64,000 nucleotides of DNA from Methanobacteriota archaeon (lineage in GTDB: Archaea; Halobacteriota; Methanomicrobia; Methanomicrobiales; Methanocorpusculaceae): assembly GCA_023396065.1 (NCBI GenBank), contig JAEWXF010000021.1, forward strand, positions 46,955 through 110,954, in the 5' to 3' direction. Shown piece after piece: positions 16,846-25,163 of the stretch. The notes below the pieces were generated by a model, which worked only from the letters and a program-made list of their open reading frames with translations, did not search any database and was not told where the DNA came from. A program made the translations under genes and the position numbers. The number at the start of each line of letters is the position of its first letter. The first letter of the stretch is position 1.

Positions 16846-18141
16846 TCATACCATACACGGATTCGCAAGAAGCCACTTCCACAAAGGAACAAACATCACC
16901 CCATTCTCCTCACGCTCAAGGTCCTTGGTGATCAAAATCATCCTCCGGACCTCACCCGAAAGAATCTGGGAACACTCAGACAAACCCCGCACCTCACGCT
17001 CGGGCATATCATCCGAATAACACACATTAATCGCAGTAAATGACGAATCGCGATGCATAATGAGAAAATCAACCTCGCCGGTACCTTTCCAGAAATAAGG
17101 AACATAGCCATATCTCCGGAGATGTACATACACCGCATTCTCCACAAGCCTCCCTTGATCTGAAGAAAAACGAAACGCCACCGCATTCCGCAGACCGGTA
17201 TCAATCATGTACAACTTCTTCCCGTTCACGGCCTGCGACTTAAGCGAGTAACTGAACTGCGACACCGTAAAGAAGAGAAACGCATCCTCTGCAAATGTGA
17301 GATAATCCGTAATAATTCTTGGATCACTCCCAAACACATTTGCAAGGGCACGATACGAGTAGGGAACTGAAATATTTGCAGCCGCATACGCTAAGAGTTT
17401 GCGTAACACCGTAGGATTTCGAATGTCGTGCTGCTCCTCAATATCGCGAAACAGGATACTCTCAAAATACGTGGAAAGATGCTCTGTACGGATCTGCTCA
17501 TCAGCAATACGTGCCGCAGCCGGAAATCCGCCGAACTGAAGATACGAACGCAGCAGCTCAAAGATCCTGTATTTTCTCAAACCCGCATCAACAACATCGG
17601 AGGGAACCTGCTCCCCGAAAAAACTCAGGTACTCTGCAAAGTCAAGAGGATAGACAGGGACCTTCAAATAACGTCCGCTAATCCTGCGGGAAATTCCGGA
17701 ATCAAGAAGTTTTGCGGACGAACCGGACAAAATAATCCGGAATTTCTTTCGATCATACCAGGCTTTGACCCAGTGTTCCCATCCGGAAATCTCCTGAATC
17801 TCATCAAAAACCAAAACAACATCGTCGCCTCCATAAATCTCCCGCTGATACGTAGCAAGCACATCCCCAAGAGGATCTGCACAATGTAATATTGCCGGCT
17901 CGTCACAGTTCACAAACAGAATACTTCGGGGGTCACGGCCCTGGCCAAGAAGAGATCGAATCGTCTGCCAGAGCAATGTCGTCTTTCCTGCTCTCCGTAC
18001 ACCGTTGAGAACAAGAATTTCCCCAACTGAAAGATATCGTTGTATCTTCTCCAGATAAAATGGTCGGGAGATACCCGTTTCCAAAGGAAGACCGGACCAA
18101 TGAGGATTTTGCCGGGCAAGATACTCTGCAAGCTCTGACAT
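16846..18141 (-). CDS. AAA ATPase with DUF4143 (AAA_14 family)
   Basis: A 431-residue protein. The Walker A motif is NGVRRAGKTTLL near residue 47, Walker B is VVLVFDEIQEI near 105, sensor 1 is IILSGSSAKLL and is followed by ISRRISGRYLKVPVYPLDFAEYL, typical of AAA_14. The C-terminal half is DUF4143 with a nuclease-like VDFLIMHRDSSF stretch. These ATPases are frequent accessory genes in archaea and bacteria; their cellular role is not established. Palindromic TGATGCATCA-type repeats lie just upstream. The C-terminal coding DNA has a 21-base match just upstream of the SWIM gene (20169-20189). Confidence 0.85.
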   Translation of the reverse strand: MSELAEYLARQNPHWSGLPLETGISRPFYLEKIQRYLSVGEILVLNGVRRAGKTTLLWQTIRSLLGQGRDPRSILFVNCDEPAILHCADPLGDVLATYQREIYGGDDVVLVFDEIQEISGWEHWVKAWYDRKKFRIILSGSSAKLLDSGISRRISGRYLKVPVYPLDFAEYLSFFGEQVPSDVVDAGLRKYRIFELLRSYLQFGGFPAAARIADEQIRTEHLSTYFESILFRDIEEQHDIRNPTVLRKLLAYAAANISVPYSYRALANVFGSDPRIITDYLTFAEDAFLFFTVSQFSYSLKSQAVNGKKLYMIDTGLRNAVAFRFSSDQGRLVENAVYVHLRRYGYVPYFWKGTGEVDFLIMHRDSSFTAINVCYSDDMPEREVRGLSECSQILSGEVRRMILITKDLEREENGVMFVPLWKWLLANPCMV

Positions 18142-18230
18142 GATGCATGTAATGATACGTCATAGTGCATCATGAAACCATCGTTCTGGTGCAGTATAAT
18201 GCATTACTAACGCCAGGAAGTGATGCATCA
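18141..18230. promoter_or_regulatory. Cluster of TGATGCATCA-like palindromes, possible operator
   Basis: A perfect 10-base palindrome TGATGCATCA lies at 18221-18230; TGATGCAT recurs at 18141-18148 over the ATPase start and TGCATCATG at about 18166-18174, with a looser ATGCATTA near 18200. Repeated half-sites beside a start codon suggest a repressor site or an autoregulatory element; this is inference from the pattern alone. Confidence 0.4.
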
Positions 18231-18426
18231 TGATGTAGTATTCGTATGCCAATCATACAGAGGAGAGGGACACGAGAAACACACACCTCCAAAACGCCCT
18301 TGGCCTTGCAGACACGCCCCTTTCATAATCCTCAGAACAGTTTCCCAAAACCTACGCGCGCGGCAAAAGCCCCAGTCCCGGAGAAACCTCTCCTCTCCCT
18401 CAAGTAGCAGCAGCCCAACTACCATA
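18231..18426. other. Gap between ATPase promoter region and SWIM unit, no gene seen
   Basis: About 200 bases rich in CCT/GGA runs. A minus-strand frame from 18458 to 18228 is open but starts inside the duplicated 3' flank of the SWIM gene and has no recognisable domain, so I do not call it. Confidence 0.35.
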
Positions 18427-18464
18427 AGGACCCGCAGAATGGAGACAGATTCACTCATCCGGTA

Positions 18465-20149
18465 TCAAACACTGCCCCGCCGCAGCTCATCCATCATTGC
18501 AGATCTTCGACGGTACATCCCCCGCCACTCATCTGCCAGCACCCTTGCCCGCTCCCTGCCACCGGGATATGCAGCCATAGAATGAAGCAGACGAACAAGT
18601 TCCCGATAATGCTCCCGATTACCGGTCACAGATACCATGTCCCGTGCTGTCCGTTCATACCACCCCAACAGCTCCAAAGGATAACGCGGCATGAGAACTG
18701 CCTCATATTTCCTGATCTCATCCACACATGACGAACCCATCAGACTCGCAAGCAGTCGTTCATACAACATCTCTTCCAACAGCAAACCGCGCAAAATAGA
18801 CTGATTGTGGACATCCGAAAAAATATCCTCACGTTCTGCCTCCCACCTATCCGGAGCGCATGAACGGCGATACTCACGAAAATCATCAAGGTACCCATAC
18901 CCGGTACGGCGGAGAAGATCGCGTAGTTCATTTCGATACCCTGCCATATCCCCGGCATCGCGATACAGATCCTTCAACTCACGGCAGTAGGAAATCACCA
19001 GACTTGAATTCCAAGAATCCCTCTGCTTACACTCCTCCAACAATTCTATTGCAGCCGGCACATCCCCACTACGAAGATACAAATCAACGCGTCTCCTCCT
19101 GATCCCCGGATAGTCCCAGTATTGCAGTTCGACACGGTGAATCTCATCCTCGGGCATATGAAGCCGGGTCATTAAATCAATTTTACAGAGAGCCCAGCCG
19201 TTAACGTCCAAGGGAACATCACCCAGCTCAGAGGCTGCATCCATACCCAAAACCTTGTCAGCCAGACCCAGCTTCTTCTGCGTGTATCGTCCTCCTGAAA
19301 ATACGTCCAAAGACATGCCTGCATCACACCACCAAGCAAAGATCGAAACATCTGCCGGGAAAACCAGTCAAAGACGGCATCTTCCAGCACATCATCGGAA
19401 TTATGCGTCAGAATATACTCCCAGCGTTCCTGACAAAGATGAGATATATCAGATGGAACGTCATCCCGAAAAATTCCGGAATACTGATTCAAACAATCGG
19501 AAATCTCACAGATCAACCGGAAAGCAGGATCAAACATTCTCGCATTCAGCATCACATCAACTTCGGATGTAACGAAGCTCTCAATTTCCGCAAAGCTCTC
19601 ATCCAAATACCACGAATACTCACCCATCTCATAGAGATCCGCATATGTACGGATAAGTGATGAAACCTGCTTCTTCAATGAAAGGATATCCGCATCTGAA
19701 ACCTGCCGGGTAAACCAAAAAACAAACGCGCGCTGAAACTTTGAATCAGTGGTAATCATCTCCCGGCAAAAAGATCGCAACTCTTCGGGTGCTGCTGTTG
19801 CAAGCAAAGCGTCAGTGTCCTCTTCCATCGAAGGACATACAGGTAACGCGCGCTGATCCTCCAGAGCAAACAGTACCGCAGCCATATGCTTGCATGCCCG
19901 GCCACTTTCCGCATATGGACACGTACAGGACATTTGGCTCGTTGGAACACCGCCCTCCATCCTGATATACACGTGATACTCAGAGTTTCCGCGAACTACT
20001 GCCGTATATTCTCCATCATCGACCTGCTGCAGATCCAGCACCAGACCCTCCAGAAAATACTCATAACCACGTTGAAGAATATGCGAGGGAAAACAAGGTT
20101 CCCATGCAAACCCATGCATCATACTCTCATCACGCATCACACTCGCCAC
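18465..20149 (-). pseudogene. SWIM zinc-finger protein gene with a frameshift
   Basis: Two overlapping minus-strand frames together encode one protein of about 560 residues. The first (20149 down to 19172) begins with the SWIM domain: MSCTCPYAESGRACKHMAAVL near residue 80, with the C-x-C...C-x-H zinc ligands. The second (19316 down to 18465) carries a helical C-terminal repeat region. The frames overlap at 19172-19316 and differ by one position, so a single indel somewhere about 19255-19316 splits the gene. SWIM domains bind DNA or protein; the function here is unknown. Upstream flank and gene were duplicated once (16150-16647). Either the gene is dead or the frameshift is a sequencing error or recoding site. 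Confidence 0.75.
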
Positions 20150-20168
20150 GGATAAAAAAGACCACCTT

Positions 20169-20189
20169 CACAAAGGAACAAACATCACC
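20169..20189 (-). repeat. 21-bp fossil of the DUF4143 ATPase 3' end
   Basis: These 21 bases are identical to 16880-16900, which encode the VMFVPLW stretch near the C-terminus of the ATPase. The bases beyond it on the minus strand still resemble the ATPase sequence but are degraded, so this looks like what is left of another ATPase gene that once abutted the SWIM gene. Confidence 0.55.
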
Positions 20190-20284
20190 TAAATACCATA
20201 CATTACTATCCGGAACGAAAGAATCACACCACATTATCAGACTAAGAGAGATAATACTAATTAAAACTATGCTTACCCTATGAA

Positions 20285-20810
20285 GACCACCAATGCAACG
20301 ACCTGTCCGGTAACCGGATATATCAAAAGCAAAATGATCTTTTCCGATCCCTGAAACTCAAGCACACACATACATTTATCAAAGATCCCACGCACCCACC
20401 AAAAATCTCTTCAATACAAGTACCCCCAAAAAAAGCCCGTCCCTACATAGGCGCACCCTGCCGCCCCGCAAGAATCGCCAAAGCAACTCTGCATAAATGC
20501 ATCCATCCGCTATGGCTGCAACACTTCGGAGGTGGCGGACAGACAGGGTGTGTCTATATAATACAATATGTGGGGCAACATGCCAACGGCCACAAAAAAG
20601 AAAATGACCGGATCCGCATCCCGAAACATCCTCTTTCGCAGCCAAGAACCCCACAAATACTGCAATCTGCATTTAGAGCAGAGTGATATTAAATATATTG
20701 GGCATCGTCTAGGTTTGCTTTCCCGACAAAACCAAAATAATCGGCCTCTCACAATATCCAAAAGAGAAACACCCCAGATATTCTCCGAAATGGATCAATG
20801 GGTTATAAAT
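20285..20810. other. About 525 bases without a supported gene
   Basis: Short frames exist on both strands but none has a recognisable motif or coding-like composition. An A+T-rich patch ATATTAAATATATT at about 20684-20697 could be a TATA element. The 20530-20580 part contains TCTATATAATACAATATG. I see no RNA gene here. Confidence 0.4.
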
Positions 20811-21560
20811 TCACTCCATTCCCCACTGCGCCCTCCAATCCCGAACAGAATCAGCATCCACATCATACATACACTCCCCCGCAAACACTCCCGCATCCGC
20901 AACAATACGTCCCTCCGGATCACAAATCAAACTCCTGCCGCAGTAATCCGTCCCGGAAACCTCCTCAAATCCCAGGCATCCCGCACCAACAACAAACATC
21001 CGGTTCTCTAAAGCCCGGGCACGGAGAAGAAGCTCCCAGTCCGCCACGCGTGCCGCAGGCCACGCAGCCTGTACCAGAACACACGAACACCCCGCGTGCA
21101 GATACTCCCGGAACAACTCAGGAAACCGCAGATCAAAACAGATCGCACACCCAAACCGTACCCCGCCAAACTCAAACCAGACCGGCACAGACCCCGCAGA
21201 AAACCGCTGATCCTCACCACCCGGTACAAACAGATGAACCTTTGCATACTCCGCCAGAACCTCGCCTGACGGCCCGCAAACCAGCATCACATTTTCAGGA
21301 CGAACTCCAGGAACCGAACGCTGATACGAACCGGCAATCGCAACCCCGAACTCCTCTGCAAGAGAAAGCCATCGATCACGTATCCTCTCATCCGCAATCC
21401 CCGCACCCGCATCCGTTCGCCACCCGGTTGCATACTGCTCGCAAAACACCACCAGCTCCGCATCATCACTGGCAGCACGGGAAACCGCATCCCGGGCCAA
21501 AGAAAATGCCGCCTCCACATCATTCCACACCTGCACCGACTGAACACAGCAAACCCGCAT
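20811..21560 (-). CDS. Carbon-nitrogen hydrolase (nitrilase/omega-amidase superfamily)
   Basis: A roughly 249-residue amidase-type protein with the catalytic triad visible: glutamate in VVFCEQYATG (about residue 41), lysine in YAKVHLF (about 107) and the nucleophile cysteine in GCAICFDLRFPE (about 141). Members hydrolyse small amides or nitriles; the FDLRFPE form is typical of omega-amidase-like proteins. I chose the ATG at 21560 because the family begins directly with a strand like MRVCCVQ; a TTG at 21584 would add eight residues. It is the last gene of a minus-strand run after the DUF475 gene. Confidence 0.85.
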   Translation of the reverse strand: MRVCCVQSVQVWNDVEAAFSLARDAVSRAASDDAELVVFCEQYATGWRTDAGAGIADERIRDRWLSLAEEFGVAIAGSYQRSVPGVRPENVMLVCGPSGEVLAEYAKVHLFVPGGEDQRFSAGSVPVWFEFGGVRFGCAICFDLRFPELFREYLHAGCSCVLVQAAWPAARVADWELLLRARALENRMFVVGAGCLGFEEVSGTDYCGRSLICDPEGRIVADAGVFAGECMYDVDADSVRDWRAQWGME

Positions 21561-21604
21561 ATCACAAACTACGCGGTCCGACAAAAAAAAGGAATCTGTT
21601 CAGA

Positions 21605-22555
21605 TCATTTCTGAACAGCAGGGACCGGACATGCCGGACCTTTCCCGTTCCGGATCCGCAGAACAGAAATATACAGAAACACCGCCACGATAACAACCAT
21701 CGAAACCGACGCAAGCCACGCAGGCACATGCATCCCAAATCCCTCTGCGACCATAATCAGGCTCAGAACCAGAATAGAATACATCGCACCGTTCTTCAGA
21801 TAGATATACCGCTTAATCGTATCGATGTACTTAATCGTCAGCTCACGGACCACAATAGCGCCCAGACCACAGCCGATAAAGATCAACGGCACAGAGAACG
21901 TAAACGCAAACGCACCGATAACTCCGTCAATCGAAAAGGTACTATCGATCACCAGAAGCATCATCAGCTTCGCCATATCCGACTTCTCGCTATGCCCAAG
22001 CTCCGCCGACTTCATATCCGCCGACAAACGGAACCCCTGCACCAGAAAGAACAGAGTGGACCCGCCGACCGCCGCAAACGCCAGAACCGGATCACGTTCC
22101 AGTGTCGCCCAGACCACAGCCAGAAGAAGAATCGCCACAACCGCATAAAACCACGGCGCCTGATTCGTCAGAAACCGTTCACCCGGCATAATACAATCTT
22201 TCTTCTCGGCAAACAACCAGTGACAGAAAAGAAACAGCATAAACACACCGCCGAACATCAGCAGATACGGTGCCGTACTCTCCATCGCTGCAAGGGCAGC
22301 ATCGTCGTCCACAAACGTTACAGTCAGAGCACCAATCGGCCCAAGGGACGGATTCGTACCCCACAAAATCAACCACGGCAAAATACCGCGGACAAGAAAC
22401 ACCGACAGCAGAATACCCCAAACAAGGAACCACCGTCTGGCCTTTTCCCGCATAGTAGCTAAAATATCAGCATTGATGATCGCATTATCGATACTTGCGA
22501 TCGACTCAAAAATGAACAGCCCTATGACAATAACAATCGCATAAAGTAATTCCAT
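21605..22555 (-). CDS. DUF475 / TerC-related integral membrane protein
   Basis: A 316-residue protein with about eight to nine hydrophobic helices. Acidic membrane motifs SIDNAIINADILA near the N-terminus and LVIDSTFSIDGVIGAFA in the middle mark the TerC/DUF475 group, whose paired aspartates are thought to bind metal ions. Family members are linked to metal export or stress resistance, but this branch has no proven function. It lies upstream of the nitrilase gene on the same strand. Confidence 0.82.
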   Translation of the reverse strand: MELLYAIVIVIGLFIFESIASIDNAIINADILATMREKARRWFLVWGILLSVFLVRGILPWLILWGTNPSLGPIGALTVTFVDDDAALAAMESTAPYLLMFGGVFMLFLFCHWLFAEKKDCIMPGERFLTNQAPWFYAVVAILLLAVVWATLERDPVLAFAAVGGSTLFFLVQGFRLSADMKSAELGHSEKSDMAKLMMLLVIDSTFSIDGVIGAFAFTFSVPLIFIGCGLGAIVVRELTIKYIDTIKRYIYLKNGAMYSILVLSLIMVAEGFGMHVPAWLASVSMVVIVAVFLYISVLRIRNGKGPACPVPAVQK

Positions 22556-22651
22556 TCGGACAACAACGCGTTGGTACGCGCTACATAACAGATTTCATAG
22601 CAGAGATAATAAACACTTGGATACTGCAACTTGGGAAAAAAGAAAAAGAAA

Positions 22652-22906
22652 TTACTCCTCTTTCTTGTCAGGCTCAATCTTGCCCTTCGCCTTATTGGAC
22701 ACTAAACCAATCCAGAGCGTAAAGATAACCGCAATAACCGTCACAAAAACGGCATAGCCAAGCATCGCCGGGATACTACTCTGATCACCAAAAATTTCCT
22801 TAAACACAGCCTGAATCGCCGAGTTCCATGCAAGCGCCGCAACAAGACCGAACGCCGCAGTAACCAGTGCAGCAAGCTTGTCAATCACTTCCAGACTAAA
22901 TGACAT
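22652..22906 (-). CDS. DUF5654-type small membrane protein
   Basis: The 84-residue protein has two predicted membrane helices (LVTAAFGLVAALAWNSAIQ and MLGYAVFVTVIAVIFTLWIG) and a lysine/glutamate-rich tail. The N-terminus VIDKLAALVTAAFGLVAALAWN matches what I know of the DUF5654 family of archaea. Function unknown. Confidence 0.75.
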   Translation of the reverse strand: MSFSLEVIDKLAALVTAAFGLVAALAWNSAIQAVFKEIFGDQSSIPAMLGYAVFVTVIAVIFTLWIGLVSNKAKGKIEPDKKEE

Positions 22907-22943
22907 ACGGGAAAATATGCGGGCAAAAAATATTTAAAATATA

Positions 22944-23648
22944 TTATATGCCCTTTCCATCAATCCCGCCGCTCATTCCGGGAATCGCATACTTCTTTTC
23001 CAATTTCTGAATGGCAATTGTTGCAATCGTTACGAGGACCAGATAGAACACACCAACCGCAGCAAACGCCTCAAAGTACGCAAAATACTTCGTTGCAATA
23101 ATCTTTGCAGCACCGGTCAGCTCAATTACCGTAACCACATATGCAAGAGACGAGTACTTAATCAGATAGATAAACTCATTTGAAACACCGGGAAGAGCTT
23201 TTCGCAGCGCCTGCGGAATCACAATATACCGGACAGCCTGCATCCGTGTCATACCAAGCGCCTGAGCAGCCGTCATCTGCCCGCCCTTAATCGACAGGAG
23301 AGCTCCGCGGATATACTCGGAGTTGTACGCAGAGTTACACAAAATAAATCCAAGCAGAGCCGCAAAAAACGACCCTAGCACAATTCCCACCGTCGGCAGA
23401 CCATAATACAAAATAAACAGCAGCAGGAGCAGCGGACACCCGCGGAAAAAAATCACATACAACTGTGCCAGCCATCGCACCGGGCGGACACCGTATACCC
23501 GTGCAACCGCCACCAGAAGACCAAACAGAAATCCAAACGGTGCCGTTATAGCCACCAGCTGGAGAGTCACAATCAGCCCGTCCCACAATGCCGGAAGCAG
23601 AGTATTTACCCAGAACGGGATATCAAATTCAAGCCAGCTGAGATCCAT
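22944..23648 (-). CDS. Polar amino-acid ABC transporter permease
   Basis: This 234-residue protein has five or so membrane helices and the coupling EAA-type loop EYIRGALLSIKGGQMTAAQALGMT in the middle, which contacts the ATPase. FFRGCPLLLLLFILYYGLP is diagnostic of the HisM/GlnP family. It is the third gene of a permease-ATPase-permease unit and lies two bases after the ATPase stop. The substrate is presumably an amino acid; no substrate-binding-protein gene adjoins the unit. Confidence 0.87.
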   Translation of the reverse strand: MDLSWLEFDIPFWVNTLLPALWDGLIVTLQLVAITAPFGFLFGLLVAVARVYGVRPVRWLAQLYVIFFRGCPLLLLLFILYYGLPTVGIVLGSFFAALLGFILCNSAYNSEYIRGALLSIKGGQMTAAQALGMTRMQAVRYIVIPQALRKALPGVSNEFIYLIKYSSLAYVVTVIELTGAAKIIATKYFAYFEAFAAVGVFYLVLVTIATIAIQKLEKKYAIPGMSGGIDGKGI

Positions 23649-23650
23649 AC

Positions 23651-24391
23651 TTACTCTTCATAGGCTCCCATAAACGCACGGATACGGACAAACGACGGAC
23701 TGGTCGGAATATCAGCAGGGTTTCCGCGCTCGACGATCTCGCCTTTCTCCATAAACAGAATCTCCGTCGCAAACGACGTCGCAAAATGCATCTCATGCGT
23801 CACAATCAGCATCGTCATACCATCCGCGGCGAGTTTCCGCATCACCTCAAGCACCTCACGCTTCAGTTCCGGATCCAGTGCCGACGTTGGCTCATCAAAC
23901 AGCATCACATCCGGATCCATCGCAAGTGCCCGGGCAATCGACACACGCTGCGCCTGACCCCCTGAAAGCTGGGCCGGATAATACTCCGCGCGGTCCGCCA
24001 TCCCCACGCGTTCCAGTTCAAACATCGCTTTCTTCCGCGCCTCTTCCTTTCCCATCTTCTTCACTTTCAGAAGCGCAATCTCCACATTCCGCACCGCTGT
24101 AAGGTGATCAAACAGATTAAAATTCTGAAACACCATCCCCATCCGCTGACGGTACATATTAATCCGGTCACCCGAACGCGTAACCTCCTCACCGTTCAGA
24201 TACACCGAACCGCCGTCCGGCACCGTAAGCTGATTAATACAGCGCAGAAGCGTACTCTTGCCCGTACCCGACGGACCAATAAACGCCTTGGTTTCGCCCT
24301 TATAGACATCAAACGATACTGACTTCAGAACCTCCAGATCGCCGTAGGACTTGGAAAGATTCTCTACCCGGAGAATAGGAGTCTCACTCAT
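23651..24391 (-). CDS. Polar amino-acid ABC transporter ATP-binding protein
   Basis: A 246-residue ABC ATPase. Walker A is GPSGTGKSTLL near residue 38, the Q-loop region is MVFQNFNLFDHL, the signature is LSGGQAQRVSIARAL near 141 and Walker B is VMLFDEPTSALDPEL followed by the H-loop VTHEM. FNLFDHLTAVRNV is typical of GlnQ/HisP. The start overlaps the stop of the upstream permease by four bases, so the unit is coupled. Confidence 0.92.
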   Translation of the reverse strand: MSETPILRVENLSKSYGDLEVLKSVSFDVYKGETKAFIGPSGTGKSTLLRCINQLTVPDGGSVYLNGEEVTRSGDRINMYRQRMGMVFQNFNLFDHLTAVRNVEIALLKVKKMGKEEARKKAMFELERVGMADRAEYYPAQLSGGQAQRVSIARALAMDPDVMLFDEPTSALDPELKREVLEVMRKLAADGMTMLIVTHEMHFATSFATEILFMEKGEIVERGNPADIPTSPSFVRIRAFMGAYEE

Positions 24392-25074
24392 GTTTCAGTC
24401 ACCTCATTATTCCCGAATCCGGGGATCCGGACCCTTTTTTCTACCCACTGGATAATCATCATACCGCCGTAATTCAGCAGAATAAACAAAACCGCACAGG
24501 TAAGATACACCACCATCGGCTCACCCGTCCGGCTCACAATCTGACTCGCGCGCGTCAGAAGTTCTGCCACACCAATCACATAGGCAACCGCGGAATCGGT
24601 CAGGAGAACCGGATACTCATTCGACCATCCCGGCAGAGATAACCGCAGGGCCTGGGGCAGAATCACATACCTGACGCCCTGCCAGCGTGTCATCCCGAGA
24701 GACCGGGCCGCAAGCATCTGCCCGTCCGCAATTGACTGAATTGCCCCGCGGAAAATCTGCGACTGATATGCCGCACTTCGCAGACCGAGCACCACAACCG
24801 CAACGGCAAACGCCGGAATATCAAAACCGGTCATCGGGAACAGGGCAAAGAAAAATAAAAACAGCAGAACAATGTTCGGCAGACCACGGAAAAACCAGAC
24901 ATACACATCCACCAGTTTCCGGACCGCCCATGGACCATACACCTGGCCGATGGTCAGTACAATTCCGCAGAGAAATCCGATACATAACGACAGCGCCACA
25001 AGTGCGAGTGTAACTGCCATACCCTCCAGAAGATACGGGGCGGAATCGGTAACTACGGATAACTGCTCAAACAT
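24388..25074 (-). CDS. Polar amino-acid ABC transporter permease
   Basis: A 228-residue permease paralogous to the one at 22944-23648, with FFRGLPNIVLLFLFFFALFP and the coupling loop SQIFRGAIQSIADGQMLAARSLGMT. It is first in the three-gene unit. Two different permeases imply a heterodimeric membrane channel, as in HisQM. About 90 bases separate it from the stop of the large helicase gene upstream on the same strand. Confidence 0.87.
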   Translation of the reverse strand: MFEQLSVVTDSAPYLLEGMAVTLALVALSLCIGFLCGIVLTIGQVYGPWAVRKLVDVYVWFFRGLPNIVLLFLFFFALFPMTGFDIPAFAVAVVVLGLRSAAYQSQIFRGAIQSIADGQMLAARSLGMTRWQGVRYVILPQALRLSLPGWSNEYPVLLTDSAVAYVIGVAELLTRASQIVSRTGEPMVVYLTCAVLFILLNYGGMMIIQWVEKRVRIPGFGNNEVTET

Positions 25075-25163
25075 ACAGGTCCTGCAAATACTGCTACTTA
25101 GGTATGTGACGTGCTATCACAAAAACGTGTATGAGATGAGGACGAATTTTCCCGTCCCCGGCC

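Noticed and set aside
18228..18458. Small minus-strand gene downstream of the SWIM gene
   Set aside because: Its start lies in the duplicated 3' flank and its translation has no family resemblance or coding-like composition.
15834..20810. Insertion sequence or transposase in the scrambled zone
   Set aside because: No transposase motif or terminal inverted repeats were found; the duplication is explained by the SWIM unit itself.
20798..22462. A 554-codon open frame on the plus strand
   Set aside because: It lies opposite the nitrilase and DUF475 genes and has a Pro/His/Gln/Arg-rich, domain-free translation, as expected of an antisense shadow of biased codons.
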